Shown one piece after another: positions 15,703 to 23,903 of a stretch of DNA of 39,041 nucleotides. A model generated the notes under the pieces. That model was not told the DNA's origin. It made no database searches and was given only the letters and a program-made list of their open reading frames with translations. Source of the stretch: CAYVMN01 sp964452575. GTDB taxonomy: Bacteria; Desulfobacterota; DSM-4660; Desulfatiglandales; Desulfatiglandaceae. Made by a program: the position numbers and the translations under genes. Each line of letters starts with the position of its first letter. Position 1 is the first letter of the stretch. Where the stretch lies: contig CAYVMN010000009.1 of the NCBI GenBank assembly GCA_964452575.1, forward strand, positions 1 to 39,041, in the 5' to 3' direction.

Positions 15703-17298
15703 ATGCATTCAAGACTGGAGCCTGTTTTGTCGCAAAAATGGACAATTTATAGTAATAATAGAGGGGTGGCCCTTGTTGTCGCGCTTCTCTTGTTGGCCGC
15801 CCTTGCACTACTGGGGACCACGGCTTTCCTCTTCAGCACTACCGAGACCAAGATCGGAAACAATTACCGGAGCAGTGAACAGGCGCTTTATGTGGCGGAG
15901 GCAGGTATCCAGGAGGCCCTGTATCGGCTGCGCCTCTTTGATGACAATACACAAGCTCCCCCCTCCGGATCCATGATAGTTGTAAACGGCCTGAGCAATA
16001 ATAACGCACATATAAGCATTGACCCGAATGGTCTCCTAACCGATGTTACGGACGATGACGGAAACGGCGTCATAGATGATGTCAGTGATCTAAACTTCAA
16101 TGGCGCCTATGACAACAGGACCTGGATGACCAAGATAATGCTTACTACCTCTGAACCTTACACAGACACCCAGACCACCATCTACACACCCACCATCCAG
16201 CCTTCGGGGAGCTGGCTGCAATATTCCTCAGCAACTGCAGACGGAACAGAGCTGACCATAGAGTTCAAGAAGGATATACAGGATATGGATGGAGATGGAA
16301 ATACCAGCGAAATTGTCTTCTACGATGCCGCCTTGTCAAACCCTTACAACGTTGAGACCACCACAACTCACGCCTCAGGGACCCCTGTACTGGTGATTAC
16401 TTCTACAGGCAGGTCAAACGGCTCCATGAAGGAGATCCAGATAGAGGCGGTGCGACAGCCGTTAGCAATTACCGGGCAAGCCAGTATTGAGGTAAATGCT
16501 GTCCCTACCGTTGCAGGAAATGTCCTGATAAGTGGGTTCAACCACGAGGCCTCTACATCCCCTGACGACAGCGGAACGATGGCCTTAACCCAGTTCAATT
16601 CCAATGGGATCGACAATCATGGTGGTAAGGAAGGCACCCAAACAGACACCGACGCCAACCTTTCTTCGGGGAGCGAAGAAACAGATTACGAAACTGATAT
16701 CCCGTACGGCGCGAAAGTGAAATCCTCGGGTCATAAGCCTGGATTATACCTCACCGGCGGGTCGTTCACCCTGACTGGCAGTACTGAGGTATATGGCGGA
16801 GATGGAGCTACTCCCTGGCTGGTACAAACTGCGGCACCCGCCTGGTCTTCGTTGGCTGACGCCCTGGGCGTATCCCAGGAGACGGTGGATAGTATCCTTG
16901 CAGGTGCAAACGTAACCGTAGCGGATATGGATGCCTCAGGCAAGCTGACGGTTAAGCCGCAGGGGATAATCTATATCAACAATGCCGGTGGTGGCAACAC
17001 ACTAAAAATAACATCCTCTACACCTGGCTATGACGGCGGATGGGGACTAATGTATGTTACAGGCAACGCTGACTTCCAAAACCTTACCTTCAAAGGCCTT
17101 ATCTATATTGAAGGTGATACAAGCATTTCCGGCAATTTCTGGATCCTGGGCGCAATGGCAGTCAAGGGTTCTGCCTCTGCTGATTTCCAGGTGAACAAGG
17201 GCACCTTCCTGTATAGTGATGATGTCTTGAAAACTATGGTAAACAGGGGCATGGGCTACACGATTCTTGCCTGGAGAGAAGTATTGGCCGGAGACTAG
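15703..17298 (+). CDS. PilX-type minor pilin with long C-terminal passenger
   Basis: The protein has a PilX N-terminal domain: a hydrophobic helix (GVALVVALLLLAALALLG, about residues 21-38) followed by the TKIGNNYRSSEQALYVAEAGI signature (about 49-69). Leader cleavage is expected after Gly21. The remaining 460 residues form a beta-rich, Asp/Gly/Thr-rich passenger with an EF-hand-like loop (DDDGNGVIDDVSD, about 117-129), a second (DMDGDG, nt near 16282), and late repeats resembling a beta-helix (GLMYVTGN, GLIYIEGD). The ATG at 15703 is used; a TTG at 15727 with GGAG 6 bases upstream would give a more usual 12-14 residue leader. It heads the minor pilin operon. Confidence 0.85.
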   Translation: MHSRLEPVLSQKWTIYSNNRGVALVVALLLLAALALLGTTAFLFSTTETKIGNNYRSSEQALYVAEAGIQEALYRLRLFDDNTQAPPSGSMIVVNGLSNNNAHISIDPNGLLTDVTDDDGNGVIDDVSDLNFNGAYDNRTWMTKIMLTTSEPYTDTQTTIYTPTIQPSGSWLQYSSATADGTELTIEFKKDIQDMDGDGNTSEIVFYDAALSNPYNVETTTTHASGTPVLVITSTGRSNGSMKEIQIEAVRQPLAITGQASIEVNAVPTVAGNVLISGFNHEASTSPDDSGTMALTQFNSNGIDNHGGKEGTQTDTDANLSSGSEETDYETDIPYGAKVKSSGHKPGLYLTGGSFTLTGSTEVYGGDGATPWLVQTAAPAWSSLADALGVSQETVDSILAGANVTVADMDASGKLTVKPQGIIYINNAGGGNTLKITSSTPGYDGGWGLMYVTGNADFQNLTFKGLIYIEGDTSISGNFWILGAMAVKGSASADFQVNKGTFLYSDDVLKTMVNRGMGYTILAWREVLAGD

Positions 17299-17319
17299 GC
17301 CTCCACCCCGTACTGGGCC

Positions 17320-17341
17320 TGTCCTAGCGAAGGCGGGGAGC
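17320..17341. repeat. Dispersed repeat, copy 1 (half element)
   Basis: This 22-base segment in the pilX-fimT gap matches, in reverse complement, the segment at 38782-38803 with one mismatch (core GCTCCCCGCCTTCGC). The second copy lies in a palindromic element, so this is probably a remnant of the same REP-like family. Confidence 0.6.
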
Positions 17342-17367
17342 AAAGGTTGAAACTGGGACCCTAAAGG

Positions 17368-17814
17368 ATGATCAAGAGGCAAAGAGGATTTACTCTGACA
17401 GAACTTCTGGTAACCATCGCCGTCTTCGGCATCTTGGCGGCCATCGCCATCCCCAGCTTTTTTTCCTGGATGCCCTCCCTGAGGCTGAATGGTGCGGCCA
17501 GACTGGTTATGGGGGACTTAATGGCAGCTAGGATGAAGGCAGTGAGTCAGAACAACAGGTTCAGGGTTATTTTCATTGATAACCACCAGTACAAGATGCT
17601 GGACGATGACAATAATAACAATGTTGAGGACACCGGTGAGTGGACCCAGACAAGGGATATTCAGGACCAATATGCCGATGTAACCTTGGTTTCAACCGCT
17701 AACCCTATCTTTTATCCCAGGGGCTCGGCATGGGGTGCTACAATAACCCTGACCAATTCGTCCGGTTCAAAGATCGTGAGGGTTGCCTCTACCGGGCGCG
17801 TAAAGATAGAATAA
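17368..17814 (+). CDS. GspH/FimT-family minor pseudopilin
   Basis: The 148-residue prepilin has a short leader MIKRQRG followed by FTLTELLVTIAVFGILAAIAIPSF, the class III prepilin motif with Glu5. The globular part begins with the GspH pattern (LNGAARLVMGDLMAARMKAVSQN, then RVIF) and has an Asp/Asn-rich loop (DDDNNNNVEDTGE, about residues 79-91). PilD would cleave after Gly7. It is the second gene of the minor pilin cluster. GspH/FimT proteins sit in the priming complex of pili. The family is clear; the exact name (FimT or FimU) is not assignable. Confidence 0.9.
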   Translation: MIKRQRGFTLTELLVTIAVFGILAAIAIPSFFSWMPSLRLNGAARLVMGDLMAARMKAVSQNNRFRVIFIDNHQYKMLDDDNNNNVEDTGEWTQTRDIQDQYADVTLVSTANPIFYPRGSAWGATITLTNSSGSKIVRVASTGRVKIE

Positions 17815-17822
17815 AGGTAACA

Positions 17823-17907
17823 GTTCACCACCGAGATCACTGAGAGCACAGAGAGAATAAGTTGTGAAAGAAATAAAAGAGTTTGCTCTGTGCCCTCTGT
17901 GGTGAAC
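17823..17907. repeat. Intergenic inverted repeat between fimT and pilV
   Basis: GTTCACCACCGAG (17823-17835) pairs with CTCTGTGGTGAAC (17895-17907) with one mismatch, and the inner arms GCACAGAG (17846-17853) and CTCTGTGC (17886-17893) pair perfectly. The result is a two-part stem with an AT-rich loop. Repeats of this CACCACAGAG...CTCTGTGGTG type recur in many environmental bacterial genomes. It could be an RNA hairpin that separates the two pilin messages. Confidence 0.6.
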
Positions 17908-17921
17908 GATTGCGAATAAAG

Positions 17922-18320
17922 ATGATGTTCGAGAGGGGAAAGAAGATATCGCTTCCAGGTCATGACGACAGGGGATTTACCCTGCTTGAATCCTTGATTG
18001 CCATCACCATCCTCTCCATAGGACTTTTGGCGATGGCCTCTCTTACAGTGGCGATTATAAAAGGGAACACGCTGAGTAATAATATGACCACTGCCACAGT
18101 CCTTGCGCAGGATAAGATGGAAAACATCAGAAAGCTGGGGTATGACGGCGCGGTCAATGGGACCGAGGACTACGGTGCTATCTCAGGTTATCCTTTGTTT
18201 AAAAGGACCACAGCGGTGCTAGATGATACCCCCTATTCTGATATGAAATCCGTCACTGTGACGGTATTCTGGGACTCTGACGCCCATTCGGTGGAATTGA
18301 AGACCATCATAATCAAGTAA
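17922..18320 (+). CDS. pilV: Type IV pilus modification/minor pilin PilV
   Basis: The 132-residue product has a leader ending in HDDRG followed by FTLLESLIAITILSIGLLAMASL, a class III prepilin motif with Glu5, and the PilV pattern (TATVLAQDKMENIRKLGYD). Leader length is about 19 residues from the ATG at 17922; another ATG lies next to it at 17925, and a longer TTG start at 17883 falls inside the inverted repeat and is unlikely. No good ribosome site is visible. The stop codon overlaps the pilW start by one base. Confidence 0.85.
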   Translation: MMFERGKKISLPGHDDRGFTLLESLIAITILSIGLLAMASLTVAIIKGNTLSNNMTTATVLAQDKMENIRKLGYDGAVNGTEDYGAISGYPLFKRTTAVLDDTPYSDMKSVTVTVFWDSDAHSVELKTIIIK

Positions 18321-18940
18321 TGCCCATGATCTATTCACCCAAGAGCAGAGAATCCGGCTTCACCCTCGTAGAACTCCTGATAGCTATGCTGATTTCCTTG
18401 ATCTTACTGAGTGCCATATCGGCCGCCTTTATTTCTCAACGAAGGTCCTATGATGTCCAGGAGCAAATTAGCGAGATGGTGCAGAACGCAAGGGCGGCCA
18501 TGGATATGATCGGCCGTGAGGCCAGGATGGCCGGCTATGATCCGTCGGGGGCCATGCAGAAGACTAATCCGGCATATACGGATTTTGTCGGCATTCCCTA
18601 TAATACCAGCCAATTGGAACTCATTGCAGATATCAACGGAGATGGTGCGATCGACACCACATCGGAGGAAGACATAACCTATTCCTATGATTCGGCAAAT
18701 CTCCAGATCGACAGAAATATAGGCGCCGGCAACCAGCCCTTTGCTGAAAACATCCAGGCATTTAGTTTTGCCTACCTGGATAGCTCGGGTAACCCCACGG
18801 CTACAACTGGCAATATTCGGCAAATAAGGATAACCATAACGGCAAGGACGTCAAAGCCTGACCCAAATTATTCGGCCAATGGCGGCTACAGGACATATGA
18901 ACTGGTTTCCCTGATAACACCACAAAATCTGGCCTATTAG
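18320..18940 (+). CDS. pilW: Type IV pilus minor pilin PilW
   Basis: The 206-residue prepilin has the leader MPMIYSPKSRESG and the motif FTLVELLIAMLISLILLSAIS, then the PilW pattern (QRRSYDVQEQISEMVQNARAAMDMIGREARMAGYDP). The globular domain holds a dockerin/EF-hand-like loop DINGDGAIDTTSEED (about residues 104-118), which fits a calcium site. Start and the pilV stop overlap by one base (TAATG), so the two are probably translated together. PilV, PilW and PilX build the pilus-initiating or tip complex. Confidence 0.88.
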   Translation: MPMIYSPKSRESGFTLVELLIAMLISLILLSAISAAFISQRRSYDVQEQISEMVQNARAAMDMIGREARMAGYDPSGAMQKTNPAYTDFVGIPYNTSQLELIADINGDGAIDTTSEEDITYSYDSANLQIDRNIGAGNQPFAENIQAFSFAYLDSSGNPTATTGNIRQIRITITARTSKPDPNYSANGGYRTYELVSLITPQNLAY

Positions 18941-19004
18941 CCCGACGCCTGCTCAAAGACTAAAGGTCTTCGTCCGGGGTTAAAGTCCAGACGAGGAATT
19001 TACC

Positions 19005-20495
19005 ATGTCACCCATATGCCCTCTACATAAAAACGAAAATGGTTTTGTCCTTGCATTTGCTATGATGTTTTTGGCCGTCCTGGGCATGCTGGGGACCACA
19101 GCCCTTATCATAAAGACCACGGACCTCAAGATCGGAACCAATTACAAGACCAACACGCAGGCCTTTTATATTGCCGAGGCAGGACTGGCAAGGGTGGAGG
19201 CTGATCTGAAACATGACCTGGATACTGATGAGGACCTTTCAAATTCAACTCTTGAGGCAATGTCGGGACCAATAGCCATTTCACCCACTTCCGCCTCTTT
19301 CTATACTGTTTTAGACAGTATTCCCTTTGGCAAGGGTTCCTACACCATAAAGTTCAGAAACATTGAGGTGGCCGGGGGCGGGTTGGACCCGAAAAAAATA
19401 TTAGTCAGATCAACAGGCGACGTGCCGGGTCCCAGTTCAGCCTCTGTTACGCTCGAAAGTTACCTTGCGGCAGAAAACATCTCCCCATGGAACAATGCGG
19501 CATTTGCCGATGGAGGGGGAGGTCTTGTGCCAATTACTGGAAATGTAATAATTGCTGGTTCTGTCCATATCCTTGGCACAGGTCTTCCCGCTACTGCCAC
19601 GGTCTTCAACAACCAGACCGGAGACTGCCTTAACGACAATACCGGCATGGATTCAACACTTGCCAGTAAGATTGCAGCGGGCACCTCTTCTGATCTGAAT
19701 GCCAAATTCAGGGTAAAGAATGGCCGGGTGGATATGAGCCTTGGAAGTGGCAAAATAGGTTCTGCTTCAAGTCCGTTCAAGGGGATTTATGTGACAAGCG
19801 GGGCAGACGGCGGGGGAGGGGTGAATGCCGATATTATCGGCGGGGATAATTCCGGTGACGGCCAGAACCTTTACGCCGACAAAGGGGCCAGTTCCCCACA
19901 GGGCTACGACCTAGGCATTGGCGTACCAATGCCGCTCATAGATACAGACTGGATGGATAACAACTCGTTAAATCTAAATGTCGCCTTAGAATTAAAAAGC
20001 AAATCCGAGGGAGGTAGTGATATCAGTCAGACTGACGGCACCAATTCTATCTACTTCAATTCGACTACAAGACTGCTGACCATAAACGGGATTATAAAGG
20101 TGCTCTCCTTAACCATCAGCGACGACATAACATATTCCGGATACGGCACCATATATGTGACCGGTACGACCCTGATCGATGGAGATGTCCTGCCGGTTGG
20201 TGCGACATTCCCAACCACCGATAGGTTGGGGGTGGTTAGCACCGGGAATATGACCTTTCCGTGGAGCGCTCAAAAGCTGTTAACAGGTGCCTACTACTCT
20301 ACGCAGACAGTTACCAGCAGCAAGCAGACAGAGCTGGCAGGGTCAATCGTGTGCCGCAGCTTCAATATAACCGCTCAGGTTCCGAAGATATGGCAGGTGC
20401 CGTCGTTGGTCGACAATCTGCCCCCGGGAATGCCTGGGAAGGATCCCGTTTGGGTGTTTACAGAAAAGACATGGAAAGACATTTCCCTTCAGTGA
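19005..20495 (+). CDS. Second PilX-type minor pilin with long passenger
   Basis: The 496-residue product has a 13-residue leader ending in ENG, a hydrophobic helix (FVLAFAMMFLAVLGMLGTTAL), and the PilX signature (LKIGTNYKTNTQAFYIAEAGLARVEADL). It parallels the first PilX-like gene of this cluster, 64 bases downstream of pilW. The passenger is Gly/Ser/Asn/Thr-rich with short beta-strand repeats (TGNVIIAGSVHILG, GTIYVTGTTLIDGDV) reminiscent of beta-helix proteins. I see a weak Asp-rich loop (GGDNSGDGQ) near residue 285. Likely surface-exposed on or near the pilus tip; function is inferred. Confidence 0.83.
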   Translation: MSPICPLHKNENGFVLAFAMMFLAVLGMLGTTALIIKTTDLKIGTNYKTNTQAFYIAEAGLARVEADLKHDLDTDEDLSNSTLEAMSGPIAISPTSASFYTVLDSIPFGKGSYTIKFRNIEVAGGGLDPKKILVRSTGDVPGPSSASVTLESYLAAENISPWNNAAFADGGGGLVPITGNVIIAGSVHILGTGLPATATVFNNQTGDCLNDNTGMDSTLASKIAAGTSSDLNAKFRVKNGRVDMSLGSGKIGSASSPFKGIYVTSGADGGGGVNADIIGGDNSGDGQNLYADKGASSPQGYDLGIGVPMPLIDTDWMDNNSLNLNVALELKSKSEGGSDISQTDGTNSIYFNSTTRLLTINGIIKVLSLTISDDITYSGYGTIYVTGTTLIDGDVLPVGATFPTTDRLGVVSTGNMTFPWSAQKLLTGAYYSTQTVTSSKQTELAGSIVCRSFNITAQVPKIWQVPSLVDNLPPGMPGKDPVWVFTEKTWKDISLQ

Positions 20496-20594
20496 GGAGA
20501 ACCTGAGTCCTCGATCTTGTTCAGCAAGAGACAGTGGTATCCTCCGTGGATATTTTGCATACTGAATCGCTAGCAGATTGAGAAAAACGGCCGC

Positions 20595-20828
20595 ATGACA
20601 GAAACAGACACAGAAAAAGTGGCCGGGTCTTCACCTGGCCCGTCATCAGAAGAAGCACTCCGCTCTGCCAAGGACCTGATCCTATTTTTTCTTATTGCCA
20701 TGAAGAATTATGCCCTTTATCCAGAGGACCACGAGATGTCCCAGAGGGCCGTAGCAAACGTGAACACCAATCTCAATGAATTCTTTAAGAGGCACGGCAA
20801 CTTCAGATTCGATGTGAAGAGGGATTAG
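20595..20828 (+). CDS. N-terminal fragment of an amber-interrupted HEAT-repeat protein
   Basis: This 77-residue ORF ends at a TAG (20826-20828), but the same frame stays open past the stop and continues without a break to 22283. The fragment holds the first half of a helical/beta N-terminal domain (LILFFLIAMKNYALYPEDHE...FRFDVKRD) that is also present at residues 24-130 of the HD-GYP protein encoded downstream; the stop falls in the middle of that domain. The simplest reading is that both parts were one 562-residue gene broken by a single base change, with a sequencing error or stop readthrough as alternatives. Confidence 0.7.
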   Translation: MTETDTEKVAGSSPGPSSEEALRSAKDLILFFLIAMKNYALYPEDHEMSQRAVANVNTNLNEFFKRHGNFRFDVKRD

Positions 20829-20846
20829 CTGCTCTTCGGAGGCCAG

Positions 20847-22283
20847 GTGATCCACCATGGGGCGCCTCACATGGGGGAAATGGGATTTATCCTTTTCCGT
20901 GACGGGATTGAGTGGCTTGAGTTTCGGGAGGGGATCGAACTATCGGAGGTCGCCGAGTTTTTTAGGCTCCTTAATCAATATAGAGAACCTCCTGAGGAAT
21001 CAGAAGGTGACATGGTAACAGCACTGTGGGAGTCCCAGCTCCCTCACCTTTCTTACGCCGCCTCCAATATATTGGTGACAGATGAGGTCTTGACGGATTT
21101 CTCCCTCTTGCGCCCAACGGCCGGAGGGCAGGTGGACATAGAGAAAGAGGAGGAACTAGTCGAGCAGGCTGTTTCGGATACAATTACTGAAAATGCGGTG
21201 TGGGAACTAAATTCCGAAGAGATAAACGAAATTCGGGAAATGGTCGTGGAGGATGAAAACCGCGAGAGCACACAAGAGATGTTGGACGTCCTTATGCTGA
21301 TCATCATGGAACACGTCGAAGAGGATGACCTTGAAGACATACTCAAATTCCTTCGTACGGAGTTCCAGGACGCCCTCTCAAGAGTAGAGTTCCGTGAGGC
21401 GCTCACCGTGCTCGAGGGACTCCACGAGATCGGTGAGTCCTGCAAGACCCATAGGCCCTGGGCCATTCCCGTCTTGGAGCGTTTCTTCAAAGAGATTTCA
21501 GGTTACAAGGTCTTGGGTGTCCTTAACCAGGTCTGGCCTGTTCTCGATATCCTTGACTCACACAGACAATTGCTCCGCCAGGTGTTGCTTCTCCTCTCAC
21601 CTGAGGCCATTCTGGCACTTGCTCCCATGTCCCTTGAGGTCTCCTCCGTTCGCATTCAACGCGAGCTTATGGAGGTGATCGGGTCTCTGGCCAGCAGGGA
21701 TATCTCTCCCATAGAGCGTCTGATGAATCATCCTGATGAAAATCTAGTCATGAAGATCGTGCCGGTCTTGAAAAACCTCAAGGGTGACAGGCCGCTGGAG
21801 ATGCTCCTTTCGCTGATACGCCATTCCTCCGGGAGGGTAAGGAAACAGGCGTTAGACACCCTGACGGCCAGGGATCCCCTGTTGCTCAAAGAGCTGTTCC
21901 CCCTCATTGAAGATACCAACGATTCCATTCGTATGCAGATGCTCAAGCATTTGGGACAAGGCAGGAACGAGTTGGCCGAGGGCCTCCTATTGGACTACCT
22001 TGAACGGCGGGAGTTCCGACGTAGTGATGACCAGCACCTGTTGGCCTGTTACAGGGCCCTTGGCCTTTGTGGTTCTACACGTTCCATTCCGTTTCTGCAG
22101 GACGCCCTCCTGAGCCACGGCTGGATTCCTAGATCAAAAAAATCAATCCACCGGCAAGGCGCAGCCATGGCCCTGGTGGCATTGGGATTGGATGAGGCAC
22201 AAGGCCTCATTGACAAGGCCTCCAGGAGCCTTCTTCCCGGTGTCCGGATGGCCATTAGAAGGGCAAAGGAGATTAGTGGATGA
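20847..22283 (+). CDS. HEAT-repeat protein, main part of the interrupted gene
   Basis: The 478-residue segment opens with the second half of the domain shared with the HD-GYP gene (MGFILFRDGIEWLEFREGIELSEVAEFFRLLNQY), then an acidic helical stretch and, from about residue 245, HEAT-like repeats (ERLMNHPDENLVMKIVPVLKNL; SSGRVRKQALDTL; DTNDSIRMQMLKHLGQG). HEAT solenoids bind proteins, so a scaffold or sensor role is likely. A GTG at 20847 lies 4 bases after GGAGG and could allow reinitiation after the TAG at 20826, so this part might still be made on its own. It overlaps the HD-GYP start by 4 bases. Confidence 0.75.
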   Translation: MIHHGAPHMGEMGFILFRDGIEWLEFREGIELSEVAEFFRLLNQYREPPEESEGDMVTALWESQLPHLSYAASNILVTDEVLTDFSLLRPTAGGQVDIEKEEELVEQAVSDTITENAVWELNSEEINEIREMVVEDENRESTQEMLDVLMLIIMEHVEEDDLEDILKFLRTEFQDALSRVEFREALTVLEGLHEIGESCKTHRPWAIPVLERFFKEISGYKVLGVLNQVWPVLDILDSHRQLLRQVLLLLSPEAILALAPMSLEVSSVRIQRELMEVIGSLASRDISPIERLMNHPDENLVMKIVPVLKNLKGDRPLEMLLSLIRHSSGRVRKQALDTLTARDPLLLKELFPLIEDTNDSIRMQMLKHLGQGRNELAEGLLLDYLERREFRRSDDQHLLACYRALGLCGSTRSIPFLQDALLSHGWIPRSKKSIHRQGAAMALVALGLDEAQGLIDKASRSLLPGVRMAIRRAKEISG

Positions 22284-23728
22284 CAGAGGAGGCCGACAGG
22301 TCGAACATGGACTCCGAGAAATACCTCGACCAACCGGATGAGAACTTCCTCAGGGCCTTTTACTGGTTGCTTCAGACCGTAAAGATCCATAAGGATAACA
22401 ATAAGGTCTTGAGGGAGTGTGCCACGGAATTCGTTGATACAGTGATTCAGTTGTGTGCGCGTGAGCAACATCTAACGGTTCAGGTTTACGGTGGCAGGTT
22501 TTACCTCTGGGACAAGAAGGTCCTCTACCGGATGGAGAACATCGACCTTATCCATGCAATGCTTCATTTCTTCGAGAGCCGCGGGCTCCAGGGACTCCGC
22601 TTTTACGCTACACTAAGCGACTTTCCGATTGAGCATGTCCTGGCATTTGCACGTATCCTCAACCAGGCCGAACGCCAGGACAGCCCTGTCGTCTGGATCG
22701 GCCAGCAGCTGGAAGGAAATGCCTTTCCATGGGCAGAGATAGTCCATGGCGCCGAGGTGTCCCAGAAAGAAGACCTTGAACTAAAGCAGAGGGCGCGACA
22801 GACCTATTTTTACGCCCTGGCCTCTATCAAGGAGATAGGCCAAAAGATATCTTCCAGGAGGCCTTTGGGCATCCGTAAGGCAAAGAGGATGGTCCAAAGT
22901 CTGGTGGACCTCCTGTCCGAGGATGAATCATTGCTACTGAGCATGAGTACCATTCGGGACTATGACGACTATACCTATACCCATTCGGTAAATGTGGCCA
23001 TTCTCTGCCTGTGTCTCGGAAAACGCTTAGACTTATCGCGAACAGCCCTGGAGAAGCTGGGGATTTGCGGCCTTCTTCATGACCTGGGAAAGATAGAAAT
23101 ATGCCGTGAGATATTATTAAAGCCTGGAAGACTGAACGACCAGGAGCTCGAAGAGATCCGGAAGCACCCCTTGAAAAGTGTAAGCCGTATCGTCAAATTA
23201 CCTACCGATGGAGATCTGAAGGCCTGGATTATCCCTCCCATATTCGAGCACCATTTGAAGTACGACCTCTCAGGCTACCCCCGTCCCCACAGAGAAAAGC
23301 CCCAAGGCCTCTTCGGCCGGATCCTGTCCATCGCTGACGTATTCGACGCTATGACATCCCCGAGGATCTATCGCTTTAGACCTTTCAGTCCAAACCAGGC
23401 CTTGGGTTTGATGATGGAGAGGGCTGGCAAGGACTTTGATCCGATCCTCATGAAGGTCTTCGTCAATATGCTGGGGGCCTTCCCGATCGGCACACTCCTG
23501 GAGTTGAACACGGGGGAGATCGGCCTGGTAATTGAGACCCCGGGAGAAACCATGAAGAGGCGCCCCAGGGTATTGATCCTGGAAGCCGATGGGAAAGGAG
23601 GGTTTAGAAAGGGAAAGGCTGCGAGCCTGGCAGAACGTGATCCCAATACTGGATTATTTAAGAGGAATATCGTTAAGGCCCTCCATCCCACAAGGTACGG
23701 AATCCAGCCTGCAGAGTTCATTCTCTGA
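22280..23728 (+). CDS. HD-GYP domain protein, probable c-di-GMP phosphodiesterase
   Basis: The 482-residue protein has an N-terminal domain (about residues 24-130) shared with the upstream HEAT protein, a helical linker, and a C-terminal HD-GYP domain (about 230-400). Metal-site residues are visible: H235, H267-D268 in LLHDLGK, H324-H325 in HHLKYDLSGYP, the GYP at 332-334, and D353 in IADVFDA. The usual Glu after HH and Gly before SGYP are both Leu. HD-GYP enzymes hydrolyse c-di-GMP, a second messenger that controls pili and biofilms, which fits the minor pilin cluster upstream. The ATG overlaps the preceding stop by 4 bases. Confidence 0.88.
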   Translation: MTEEADRSNMDSEKYLDQPDENFLRAFYWLLQTVKIHKDNNKVLRECATEFVDTVIQLCAREQHLTVQVYGGRFYLWDKKVLYRMENIDLIHAMLHFFESRGLQGLRFYATLSDFPIEHVLAFARILNQAERQDSPVVWIGQQLEGNAFPWAEIVHGAEVSQKEDLELKQRARQTYFYALASIKEIGQKISSRRPLGIRKAKRMVQSLVDLLSEDESLLLSMSTIRDYDDYTYTHSVNVAILCLCLGKRLDLSRTALEKLGICGLLHDLGKIEICREILLKPGRLNDQELEEIRKHPLKSVSRIVKLPTDGDLKAWIIPPIFEHHLKYDLSGYPRPHREKPQGLFGRILSIADVFDAMTSPRIYRFRPFSPNQALGLMMERAGKDFDPILMKVFVNMLGAFPIGTLLELNTGEIGLVIETPGETMKRRPRVLILEADGKGGFRKGKAASLAERDPNTGLFKRNIVKALHPTRYGIQPAEFIL

Positions 23729-23750
23729 TACGGCCTGCATTTATGGTAAG

Positions 23751-23890
23751 CGTTCACAGGTTCAGAGTTCACTGTTCAGGGTTATTGCCCTATCCACATA
23801 TGTTCTTCCTTCAAATCGTACGAATTAAGAGTTAGAATGTGCAAGGTGAACCCACGAAACCTAAACTTTGAACCCTTGAACCTGTGAACG
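23751..23890. repeat. Intergenic inverted repeat before recN (ACCTGTGAACG family)
   Basis: CGTTCACAGGTTCA (23751-23764) and its exact reverse complement TGAACCTGTGAACG (23877-23890) bracket about 110 bases of GTTCA-rich imperfect repeats. The right arm, extended to 17 bases (23874-23890), recurs identically at 29921-29937. Shorter cores occur at 33271-33282 and 33957-33969. It looks like a dispersed REP-like family lying in gaps between genes. Confidence 0.65.
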
Positions 23891-23903
23891 GTTGTTACTG
23901 TTT

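Noticed and set aside
20520..20594. Sigma-54 promoter before the HEAT gene (TGGATATTTTGCA)
   Set aside because: The distance between the GG and GC elements is three bases too short.
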